From the NCBI RefSeq assembly GCF_014654205.1, contig NZ_BNAW01000026.1, positions 57,408 to 121,407 on the forward strand: a stretch of 64,000 nt of DNA, read 5' to 3'. Below, piece after piece: positions 40,518 through 48,172 of the stretch. This DNA is from Amycolatopsis bullii. Lineage in GTDB: Bacteria > Actinomycetota > Actinomycetes > Mycobacteriales > Pseudonocardiaceae. The notes beneath the pieces were generated by a model, which saw only the letters and a program-made list of their open reading frames with translations, was not told the DNA's origin and ran no database searches. The first letter of the stretch is position 1, and the number at the start of each line of letters is the position of its first letter. A program made the translations under genes and the position numbers.

Positions 40518-41570
40518 TCACGCTGGGGGTGGGGCGGTGCTGGAGCGGATGACCAGTTCCGTCGGGAGCAACACCGGTTCGCCGGCTTCCGTGCCGGTCT
40601 CGATTTCCGTCAGGAGGGCCTTCACCGCGTGGCGGCCCACCGCCTCGAACGACTGGCGGATCGTCGTCAACGGGGGCCAGAAGTGGGCGGACTCCTCCAT
40701 GTCGTCGAACCCGACCACGCTCACCGACGCCGGCACCGCGCGACCCGACTCGTGCAGGGCGCGCAGCAGGCCCAGTGCCATCTGGTCGTTCGCCGCGAAC
40801 ACGGCCGTCACGGAAGGGTCCGCCGCCAGGCGCAGGCCCGCCTGGTAACCCGACTCCGGCGACCAGTCGCCCACCAGCACCGGCGGTACCGAAGCGCCGG
40901 CGCGCTCCAACGTGGCCTGCCACGACTTCCGGCGGCGCTCGGCCGAGTAGGACTGCGGGGGGCCCGCGATGTGCCAGACCGTCGAGTGACCCAAGGAAAG
41001 CAGGTGGCTGGTGGCCCGGGCCGCGCCGTCGGCCTGGTCGTTGTCCACCACCGGGTAGTCGTAGCGGGCGCTCGAGTCGATCACCACCACCGGCAGCCCG
41101 TGCGGCAGTTCGATTTCGCTTTGGTCAAGCTGGTGCTGCTCGATCAAGATGATCACGCCGTCGACGGCCTGCTCGTTCAGCGTGCTGAACGCGCCCGTCA
41201 CCTCGCCCTGCGTCGGCCGCGTCACCGGCATCAGGATGATCGAGAACCCCTCGGGGACTACCGCCGCCGCGATGGCGTCGAGGGTGCGGCTGTTGCCGAA
41301 CGTCGGGAGGGCCGAAATGATCACGCCGATGCTGCGGAACTGGCCGTTGCGCAGGGCGCGGGCCGCGCTGTTGGGCCGGTAGCCGACCCGGCGCATCGCG
41401 GCGAGGACCCGCTCCCGCGTCGCTTCGTCCACATTGGTCTTGCCGTTCGCGACGCGCGAGACCGTCTGGCCCGAGACACCCGCCTCGCGGGCGACGTCGG
41501 CCATCGACGGGCCCCGGCGCCGGGCGGGGCCGGGTGCGGATGACGTCGCTGTCTGGCGCGGCACGGTCAC
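40518..41570 (-). CDS. LacI family repressor of the arabinogalactan locus
   Basis: 350 residues from a GTG. The HTH is SMADVAREAGVSGQTVSRVANGKTNVDEATRERVLAAMRRVGYRPNSAARALR, including the hinge helix. The periplasmic-binding-protein-like domain contains IGVIISALPTFGNSRTLDAIAAAV, VDGVIILIEQHQLDQSEIELPHGLPVVVIDS and VTAVFAANDQMALGLLRALHESGRAVPASVSVVGFDD. It is divergent from the sugar ABC and glycoside hydrolase operon. Two near-palindromic operators lie between, so it is the probable local repressor, released by arabinose- or galactose-containing sugars. Confidence 0.93.
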   Translation of the reverse strand: MTVPRQTATSSAPGPARRRGPSMADVAREAGVSGQTVSRVANGKTNVDEATRERVLAAMRRVGYRPNSAARALRNGQFRSIGVIISALPTFGNSRTLDAIAAAVVPEGFSIILMPVTRPTQGEVTGAFSTLNEQAVDGVIILIEQHQLDQSEIELPHGLPVVVIDSSARYDYPVVDNDQADGAARATSHLLSLGHSTVWHIAGPPQSYSAERRRKSWQATLERAGASVPPVLVGDWSPESGYQAGLRLAADPSVTAVFAANDQMALGLLRALHESGRAVPASVSVVGFDDMEESAHFWPPLTTIRQSFEAVGRHAVKALLTEIETGTEAGEPVLLPTELVIRSSTAPPPA

Positions 41571-41587
41571 TCCTTGGTTCCCTGGAC

Positions 41588-41637
41588 ATGTTTACGTCAA
41601 CACGTTACTCTGCGGCCGTCCATGTTGACGTAAACAT
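41588..41637. promoter_or_regulatory. Two LacI-type operators, one the reverse complement of the other
   Basis: ATGTTTACGTCAACAC (41588-41603) and ATGTTGACGTAAACAT (41622-41637) are reverse complements except for the terminal base. Each is itself a near-palindrome centred on CG, as LacI operators are. Their centres are 34 bp apart, about three helical turns, which would put two repressor dimers on the same face. They lie between the LacI start (41570) and the first permease (41683). Confidence 0.85.
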
Positions 41638-41682
41638 CACGCCGGGTCCAGCGCCCGGCTCACCTGACCACTCGGAGAGACG

Positions 41683-42612
41683 ATGACGTCCACAGCGGCT
41701 CCGCCCGCCCCGGTGCCTGCGCGCCGGGCGCCCGCGGCCCGCCGGCCGCGGCGGAAATGGCGGGGCTGGCTCTTCGTCGCCCCGTTCATGGTGGTTTTCG
41801 CGCTGACCTTCATCGCGCCCGTCGTGTACGCGTTCGTGCTGAGCCTCTTCCGCGACCAGGCCTTCTTCGGCGGCACGGTGTTCGTCGGCGCCGACAACTA
41901 CGTGCAGGTCTTCGGCGACCCGAAGTTCTGGGAGGCCTTCCGGCGGGTGCTGGTCTTCCTCGCCGTGCAGGTGCCGATCATGCTGGTGCTCGCCCTGATC
42001 GCGGCGCTGGCCATCGACAGCGCCCGGCTGCACGCCGCCGGGTTCTTCCGGATCGTGATCTTCCTGCCGTACGCGGTGCCCGCCGTGGTCGCCTCGCTGA
42101 TGTGGGGCTTCATCTACGGTGACCACTTCGGACTGGCCGCCGACCTGAACCACCTGCTCGGCACCGACGCGGTGAAGCCGTTGTCGGAGAACTGGCTGCT
42201 CACGTCGATCGGCAACATCGTCACGTGGGAGTTCGTGGGCTACAACATGCTCATCTTCTACTCCGCGCTGAAGGTGATCCCCAAGGAGCTGTTCGAGGCG
42301 GCCGCGATCGACGGCGCCGGCCCGTTCCGCACCATCCTGTCGGTCAAGCTCCCCGCGATCCGGGGCGCGATCGTGATCGCCACGATCTTCTCGATCATCG
42401 GCAGCTTCCAGCTCTTCAACGAGCCGAACATCATGCGCAACCTGGTGCCGAACACGATCGGCACCTTCTACACGCCGAACATGTACGCGTACACCCTCTC
42501 CTTCAACGGGCAGCAGTACAACTACTCCGCCACCGTCGCGATCGTGATGGGCGTGATCACCGGCGTCATCGCCTACGTCGTGCAGCTGCGCGGCTCCCGG
42601 AAGGAAATGTGA
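41683..42612 (+). CDS. Sugar ABC transporter permease (MalF type)
   Basis: 309 residues. After a Pro/Ala/Arg-rich cytoplasmic N-terminus there are six membrane helices, starting WLFVAPFMVVFALTFIAPVVYAFVLSLF. The EAA loop that contacts the ATPase is ELFEAAAIDGAGPFRTILSVKLPAIRGAIVIA. It is a CUT1-family inner-membrane subunit for oligosaccharides. Its stop overlaps the start of the second permease by one base (TGATG). No ATPase gene is in the operon; in Streptomyces a shared MsiK energises such importers. Confidence 0.95.
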   Translation: MTSTAAPPAPVPARRAPAARRPRRKWRGWLFVAPFMVVFALTFIAPVVYAFVLSLFRDQAFFGGTVFVGADNYVQVFGDPKFWEAFRRVLVFLAVQVPIMLVLALIAALAIDSARLHAAGFFRIVIFLPYAVPAVVASLMWGFIYGDHFGLAADLNHLLGTDAVKPLSENWLLTSIGNIVTWEFVGYNMLIFYSALKVIPKELFEAAAIDGAGPFRTILSVKLPAIRGAIVIATIFSIIGSFQLFNEPNIMRNLVPNTIGTFYTPNMYAYTLSFNGQQYNYSATVAIVMGVITGVIAYVVQLRGSRKEM

Positions 42613-43475
42613 TGGCCACGCTTTCGGTGACGCGGCCCCGCAAGTCACGCGTCCTCACGTCGGTCATGGTGCTGTACCTGATCTACAGCCTGGTCCCGCT
42701 CGTCTGGCTGGTCATCAACGCCAGCAAGACGCAGCCCGCCCTGTTCTCGACGTCCGGGCTTTCGTTCGGCGGCCCGTTCGCGCTGTTCGACAACATCGGC
42801 CAGACGTTCACCTACAACGACGGCATCTTCTTCCGCTGGCTCGGCAACACGCTGCTGTACGTCGTGGTCGGCGCCGGCGGCGCGACGGTCCTCGCCACGG
42901 CGGCGGGCTACGGGCTGGCCAAGTACCGCTTCCCCGGCCGCCGCGGGGTGTTCGCCGTCGTCCTCGGGGCGGTGGCCGTGCCGCCCACCGCGCTGGCCGT
43001 GCCGACGTTCCTGATGTTCAGCAAGCTCGGGCTGACCAACACGCCGCTGGCGGTGCTCATCCCGTCGCTGATCAGCCCGTTCGGCCTGTACCTGATCTGG
43101 GTCTACGCCGCCGACGCCATCCCGGACGAACTCCTGGAAGCGGCGCGGATCGACGGCGCGGGCGAGCTCCGGATCTTCCTCACCGTGACGCTGCGCCAAC
43201 TGGTCCCCGGGATCATCACGGTCGCGCTGTTCACGATGGTGCAGACGTGGAACAACTACTTCCTGCCGCTGATCATGCTCAGCGAGCCGAAGTGGTACCC
43301 GCTGACCGTCGGGCTCAACCAGTGGAGCGCCCAGGCCAACGGCGCCGGCGCCCAGCCGATCTTCAACCTGGTCCTCACCGGGTCGTTGCTCACCGTCATT
43401 CCCCTCGTCGTCGCTTTCCTGCTCATGCAACGGTTCTGGCAGTCCGGGCTGAGCGCCGGAAGCGTTAAGCAATAA
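42612..43475 (+). CDS. Sugar ABC transporter permease (MalG type)
   Basis: 287 residues, with six membrane helices opening VLTSVMVLYLIYSLVPLVWLVINASK. The EAA motif is ELLEAARIDGAGELRIFLTVTLRQLVPGIITVALF, and the typical MalG ending WNNYFLPLIMLSEPKWYPLTVGL precedes the last helix. It pairs with the preceding permease to form the CUT1 pore, and its start overlaps that gene's stop. The binding protein gene follows after 32 bases. Confidence 0.95.
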   Translation: MATLSVTRPRKSRVLTSVMVLYLIYSLVPLVWLVINASKTQPALFSTSGLSFGGPFALFDNIGQTFTYNDGIFFRWLGNTLLYVVVGAGGATVLATAAGYGLAKYRFPGRRGVFAVVLGAVAVPPTALAVPTFLMFSKLGLTNTPLAVLIPSLISPFGLYLIWVYAADAIPDELLEAARIDGAGELRIFLTVTLRQLVPGIITVALFTMVQTWNNYFLPLIMLSEPKWYPLTVGLNQWSAQANGAGAQPIFNLVLTGSLLTVIPLVVAFLLMQRFWQSGLSAGSVKQ

Positions 43476-43507
43476 CCCGCCGTCACACCGCCGTGAAGGG
43501 ACACTCG

Positions 43508-44851
43508 ATGTCAAGAATCCGCACCCGCGCCAAGGCGGCCGCCGCCCTCGCGCTGGCCGCCGCGCTCGCGGTCGGCTGCTCGTCCGGGGGCTCGCCGTCC
43601 GCGCCCGCCGCCGCCACCGGCACCCAGGACTCCGTCGACGCCGCGCTGAAGGCCGGCGGGGAGATCACCTACTGGAGCTGGACGCCCTCGGCCAAGGACC
43701 AGGTGGCCGCGTTCCAGAAGGAATACCCGAACGTCAAGGTCAACTACGTCAACGCGGGGACCAACAAGGAGGAGTACACCAAGCTCCAGAACGCGATCAA
43801 GGCCGGCTCGGGCGCCCCCGACGTCGCCCAGATCGAGTACTACGCCCTCCCGCAGTTCGCGCTGACCGATTCGCTGGCCGACCTCAACCAGTTCGGTTTC
43901 GGGTCGTTCGAAAAGGACTACAGCGCCTCGACGTGGGCGCAGGTGAAGAACGGCAACGGGATCTACGGCCTCCCGCAGGACTCGGGCCCGATGGCCCTGT
44001 TCTACAACAAGGAGGTCTTCGACAAGAACGGCATCGCGGTGCCGAAGACCTGGGCCGAGTACATCGACGCGGCGAAGAAGCTGCACACCGCCGACCCCAC
44101 CAAGTACATCACCTCGGACACCGGTGACCCCGGGTTCGTGCTGAGCATGATCTGGCAGGCCGGCGGGCACCCGTTCACCGTCGACGGCCGGAACGTGAAG
44201 GTCAACCTGGCCGACGCGGGCGCCAAGAAGTGGACCGCGATGTGGGACCAGCTGGTGCAGGGCAAGCTGCTCGCCCCGGTCAAGGAGTGGTCCGACGACT
44301 GGTTCCGCGCCCTCGGTGACGGCACCATCTCCTCCCTGGTCACCGGCGCGTGGATGCCGGGCAACTTCATCTCCTCGGTGCCCGGCGGCAGCGGGAAGTG
44401 GGCCGTGGCGCCGATGCCGACCTACGACGGGCAGAAGGCGGTCACCGCGGAGAACGGCGGCAGCGCCCAGTCCGTGGTCAAGCAGAGCAAGAACCCGGCG
44501 CTCGCCGCGGCGTTCGTGCGCTGGCTCAACCACGGCGGCGGTGTCCAGCCGTTCATCAAGAGCGGCGGCTTCCCGTCCACCACGGCCGACCTGACCTCGC
44601 CCGCGTACGTCGACGAGGCCGTGCCGTACTTCGGCGGCCAGAAGATCAACCAGGTGCTGACGAGCGCGTCGAAGGACGTCGCGCCGGGCTGGACGTACCT
44701 GCCGTACCAGACCTACGCCAACAGCATCTTCAGCGACACCGCCGGCAAGGCCTACCTGAACGCCACCCCGCTCGACGCGGGCCTGGCGGCCTGGCAGCAG
44801 GCCATCGTCGACTACGGCAACCAGCAGGGCTTCACGGTCAGCGCCGGATGA
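43508..44851 (+). CDS. Extracellular sugar-binding lipoprotein
   Basis: 447 residues from an ATG with AAGGGA upstream. The lipoprotein signal ends in the lipobox LAVGC, followed by an SSGGSPSAPAAATG linker. Family 1 solute-binding features are GGEITYWSWTPSAKDQVAAFQKEYPNVKVNYVNAG, IKAGSGAPDVAQIEYYALPQF and IYGLPQDSGPMALFYNKEVFDKNGIAVPKTWAEY. It captures oligosaccharides at the outer face of the membrane for the two permeases. Its stop overlaps the GH51 start (ATGA). Confidence 0.95.
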   Translation: MSRIRTRAKAAAALALAAALAVGCSSGGSPSAPAAATGTQDSVDAALKAGGEITYWSWTPSAKDQVAAFQKEYPNVKVNYVNAGTNKEEYTKLQNAIKAGSGAPDVAQIEYYALPQFALTDSLADLNQFGFGSFEKDYSASTWAQVKNGNGIYGLPQDSGPMALFYNKEVFDKNGIAVPKTWAEYIDAAKKLHTADPTKYITSDTGDPGFVLSMIWQAGGHPFTVDGRNVKVNLADAGAKKWTAMWDQLVQGKLLAPVKEWSDDWFRALGDGTISSLVTGAWMPGNFISSVPGGSGKWAVAPMPTYDGQKAVTAENGGSAQSVVKQSKNPALAAAFVRWLNHGGGVQPFIKSGGFPSTTADLTSPAYVDEAVPYFGGQKINQVLTSASKDVAPGWTYLPYQTYANSIFSDTAGKAYLNATPLDAGLAAWQQAIVDYGNQQGFTVSAG

Positions 44852-46392
44852 CCGTCCACATCGAAGGTGACGCGGGCCGGGTCGTCGGCCCGGTCCCGCG
44901 TCGCCTCTTCGGCTCGTTCGTCGAGCACATGGGCCGGTCGGTCTACACCGGGCTGTACGAGCCCGGGCACTCCACAGCCGACGATCGCGGGTTCCGCGGC
45001 GACGTCCTGGAGCTGGTCCGGGAACTGGGGCCGACCGTGCTGCGCTACCCCGGTGGCAACTTCGTCTCGAGCTACCGCTGGGAAGACGGCGTCGGACCGG
45101 CCGAAACCCGGCCGGTCCGGCTCGACCCGGCGTGGCACAGCGTCGAGTCCAACCGCTTCGGCCTGCACGAATTCGTCGCGTGGGCCGAAGCCGCGGGTGC
45201 CGAGGTGATGTACGCGGTCAACCTCGGCACCCGCGGCATCCAGGAGGCCGCCGACGTCCTGGAGTACTGCAACCACGCCGGCGGGACGGAACTGAGCGAG
45301 CGGCGGCGCGCCAACGGCGCCGACCGCCCGTTCGGCTTCAAGCTGTGGTGCCTCGGCAACGAGATGGACGGCCCGTGGCAGATCGGCCACAAGACGGCCG
45401 AAGAGTACGGCCGCCTGGCCGCGGAGACCGCCCGGCTGATGCGGATGATCGATCCGGACGTCGAGCTGGTCGTCGCGGGCAGCTCGCACGCCGACATGCC
45501 GACGTTCGGCTCGTGGGAGCGCACGGTGCTGCGCCACACGGCCGAGCTGGTCGACCACATCTCGCTGCACGCCTACTACCAGGAGCTGCACGGCGACACC
45601 GACAGCTACCTGGCCAGCGGGGCGGCGCTGGACCGCTACATCCGCACGACGGCGGGCGTCATCGACGCAACCCTCGCCGAGCTGGGCCTGGACAAGAAGA
45701 TCGGGATCAGCGTCGACGAGTGGAACGTCTGGGACCTGCGCCGCTGGAACGAGGTCGACCAGGCCGAACTCGCCGCGGGCGGCTGGCGGCAGCACCCGCG
45801 GATCATCGAGGACACCTACACCGTCACCGACGCGGTCGTCGTCGGCTCGCTGCTGAGTTCCCTGCTGCGCAACGTCGACCGCGTCACCATGGCGAACCAG
45901 GCGCAACTGGTGAACGTCATCGCGCCGATCCGCTCCGAGCCCGGCGGCCCGGCGTGGCGGCAGACGACGTTCCACCCGTTCCGGCAGGTCGCCGCGCTGG
46001 CCGGCGGGGCGAGCCTGCGCCTGGCCGTCGAAGGCGACCGGCTCCGCACCGCGCAGCACGGCGAAGTCGACCTCGTCGACGCCGCCGCGACGGTCGAGGA
46101 CTCCGGGCGCGGGGCGGTCTTCCTCACCAACCGCGCGACGGCGTCGCCGACCGAAGTCCGGATCCGCCTGCGCGGCGCCCGGTTCGGCGTGTACGCCGCC
46201 GAAACCCTGACCACACCGGACGGCGAGACCCGCCACACCGCGAACACCGCCGACGCACAACCGGTCCGGCCGGTGCCGCTACCCGGCGCCGTCGCGACGT
46301 CCGATCCCGGGGGGACCACCATCACCGTGACACTGCCACCGCTGTCTTGGACCGTGCTCCAGCTGACCCCCCAGGCGGGCCCGCATGCCTGA
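44848..46392 (+). CDS. GH51 alpha-L-arabinofuranosidase
   Basis: 514 residues with no signal peptide, so cytoplasmic. The opening PRRLFGSFVEHMGRSVYTGLYEPGHSTADDRGFRGDVLELVRELGPTVLRYPGGNFVSSYRWEDGVGP is diagnostic for GH51. The acid/base Glu is in KLWCLGNEMDGPWQIGH, and the nucleophile is in ISVDEWNVWDLRRW. A C-terminal beta-sandwich completes the family length. It removes arabinofuranosyl residues from imported arabino-oligosaccharides. It is coupled to the binding protein upstream and overlaps the GH35 gene by eight bases. Confidence 0.96.
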   Translation: MTVHIEGDAGRVVGPVPRRLFGSFVEHMGRSVYTGLYEPGHSTADDRGFRGDVLELVRELGPTVLRYPGGNFVSSYRWEDGVGPAETRPVRLDPAWHSVESNRFGLHEFVAWAEAAGAEVMYAVNLGTRGIQEAADVLEYCNHAGGTELSERRRANGADRPFGFKLWCLGNEMDGPWQIGHKTAEEYGRLAAETARLMRMIDPDVELVVAGSSHADMPTFGSWERTVLRHTAELVDHISLHAYYQELHGDTDSYLASGAALDRYIRTTAGVIDATLAELGLDKKIGISVDEWNVWDLRRWNEVDQAELAAGGWRQHPRIIEDTYTVTDAVVVGSLLSSLLRNVDRVTMANQAQLVNVIAPIRSEPGGPAWRQTTFHPFRQVAALAGGASLRLAVEGDRLRTAQHGEVDLVDAAATVEDSGRGAVFLTNRATASPTEVRIRLRGARFGVYAAETLTTPDGETRHTANTADAQPVRPVPLPGAVATSDPGGTTITVTLPPLSWTVLQLTPQAGPHA

Positions 46393-48139
46393 GTTCGCCA
46401 TCGGGGAGCACGACTTCCTGCTCGACGGCCGTCCGTTCCGGATCCTTTCCGGTGCCCTGCACTACTTCCGGGTGCACCCGGACCTGTGGGCCGACCGGAT
46501 CGACAAGGCCCGGCGGATGGGGCTCAACACCATCGAGACGTACGTGGCGTGGAACGCGCACGCCCCCGAGCCCGGCACGTTCGACCTGACCGGCGGGCTC
46601 GACCTCGACCGGTTCCTGCGCATGATCGCCGACGCCGGGATGTACGCGATCGTGCGGCCGGGCCCGTACATCTGCGCCGAGTGGGACAACGGCGGGCTGC
46701 CCGCGTGGCTGTTCCGCGACCCCACGGTCGGGGTCCGCCGGTACGAGCCGAAGTACCTCGACGCCGTCCGCGAGTACCTGACGAAGGTGTACGAGGTCGT
46801 CGTCCCGCACCAGATCGACCGCGGTGGGCCGGTGCTGCTGGTGCAGGTGGAGAACGAATACGGCGCGTTCGGCGACGACAAGCGCTACCTGAAAGCGCTC
46901 GCCGAGCACACGCGCGACTCCGGCGTCACCGTGCCACTGACCACAGTGGACCAGCCGACGCCGGAAATGCTGGAGGCGGGCAGTCTCGACGGGCTGCACC
47001 GCACCGCGTCCTTCGGGTCCGGCGCCGAGGCGCGGCTGGCCACCCTGCGCGCGCACCAGCCGACCGGACCGCTGATGTGCAGCGAGTTCTGGAACGGCTG
47101 GTTCGACCACTGGGGCGCGCACCACCACACGACCTCGGCCGCGGACTCGGCGGCGGAGCTCGACGCGCTGCTGGCCGCGGGCGCGTCGGTCAACCTCTAC
47201 ATGTTCCACGGCGGCACCAACTTCGGGCTCACCAACGGCGCCAACGACAAGGGCGTCTACCAGCCGCTGATCACCTCCTACGACTACGACGCGCCGCTGG
47301 ACGAAGCCGGCGACCCGACGCCGAAGTACCACGCCTTCCGCGACGTGATCGCCCGCTACCACAAGGTGCCCGACACGGTCCCGCCGCCGGCGCGGCCCGC
47401 GCCGACGCCGTCCGGAGCGCTCGGCGACCCCGTCCGGCTGCTCGACGCCCCGGACCGCTGGGGGACCTGGGAATTCCACGAGGAACTGCCCGCGTTCGAC
47501 GACCTCACGCCGATGCCGCAGCTCGCGCTGCTGCGCACGAGGGTCGAAGGCGACCGGCCCGGCGTGCTGACCTTCGGCGAGGTCCGCGACCGCGCCACGG
47601 TGTTCTTCGACGGCGACCTCGTGGGCACGCTCAGCCGGGACCACCACGAGCGCGCGATCCCGCTGCCGCGCGCGGCCGGTGAGCTGCTGGTGCTGGTCGA
47701 GGACCAGGGCCGCGTCGACTACGGCCCGCGCATCGGCGAGGCGAAGGGCATCATCGGCGGGGCGGCGCTGCACGGCGAGCCGCTGACCGGCTGGGACGTG
47801 CTGCCGTTCGACCTGGCCAGGCTGCCTTCGCTGCGGCCCGGCACGCCGGAGTCCGTGGCGGGCCCGGTGGCCGGGCCGGTGGTGCTGCGCGCCGGGATCG
47901 ACGTCGACGAGCCCGCCGACCTCTTCCTCGACACGGGGGAGTGGGGCAAGGGCGTCGCGTGGTTCAACGGGTTCGCGCTCGGCCGGTACTGGCGGCGCGG
48001 CCCGCAACGGACGTTGTACGTGCCGCGCCCGGTGGTCCGGGCCGGCGCCAACGAACTGGTCGTGCTCGAACTGGGCACGATGCTCGACCCCGCGGCCCAG
48101 TTCCTGCCGCGGCCAATGCTCGGCCATACCGAGGCCTGA
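46385..48139 (+). CDS. GH35 beta-galactosidase
   Basis: 584 residues with no signal peptide. The catalytic barrel contains FRILSGALHYFRVHPDLWADRIDKARRMGLNTIETYVAWNAHAPEPGTFDLTGGLDLDRFLRMIADAGMYAIVRPGPYICAEWDNGGLPAWLF, the GH35 signature. The acid/base Glu is in LVQVENEYGAFGDD, and the nucleophile is in MCSEFWNGWFDHWGAHHH. C-terminal jelly-roll domains end KGVAWFNGFALGRYWRRGPQRTLYVPRPVV. It releases galactose from beta-galactosides. Coupled by overlap to the GH51 gene, it should work on the same cytoplasmic oligosaccharides. Confidence 0.96.
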   Translation: MPEFAIGEHDFLLDGRPFRILSGALHYFRVHPDLWADRIDKARRMGLNTIETYVAWNAHAPEPGTFDLTGGLDLDRFLRMIADAGMYAIVRPGPYICAEWDNGGLPAWLFRDPTVGVRRYEPKYLDAVREYLTKVYEVVVPHQIDRGGPVLLVQVENEYGAFGDDKRYLKALAEHTRDSGVTVPLTTVDQPTPEMLEAGSLDGLHRTASFGSGAEARLATLRAHQPTGPLMCSEFWNGWFDHWGAHHHTTSAADSAAELDALLAAGASVNLYMFHGGTNFGLTNGANDKGVYQPLITSYDYDAPLDEAGDPTPKYHAFRDVIARYHKVPDTVPPPARPAPTPSGALGDPVRLLDAPDRWGTWEFHEELPAFDDLTPMPQLALLRTRVEGDRPGVLTFGEVRDRATVFFDGDLVGTLSRDHHERAIPLPRAAGELLVLVEDQGRVDYGPRIGEAKGIIGGAALHGEPLTGWDVLPFDLARLPSLRPGTPESVAGPVAGPVVLRAGIDVDEPADLFLDTGEWGKGVAWFNGFALGRYWRRGPQRTLYVPRPVVRAGANELVVLELGTMLDPAAQFLPRPMLGHTEA

Positions 48140-48172
48140 AAAGTCCCCACCGCACCGAAGGGCAGTTCGACG

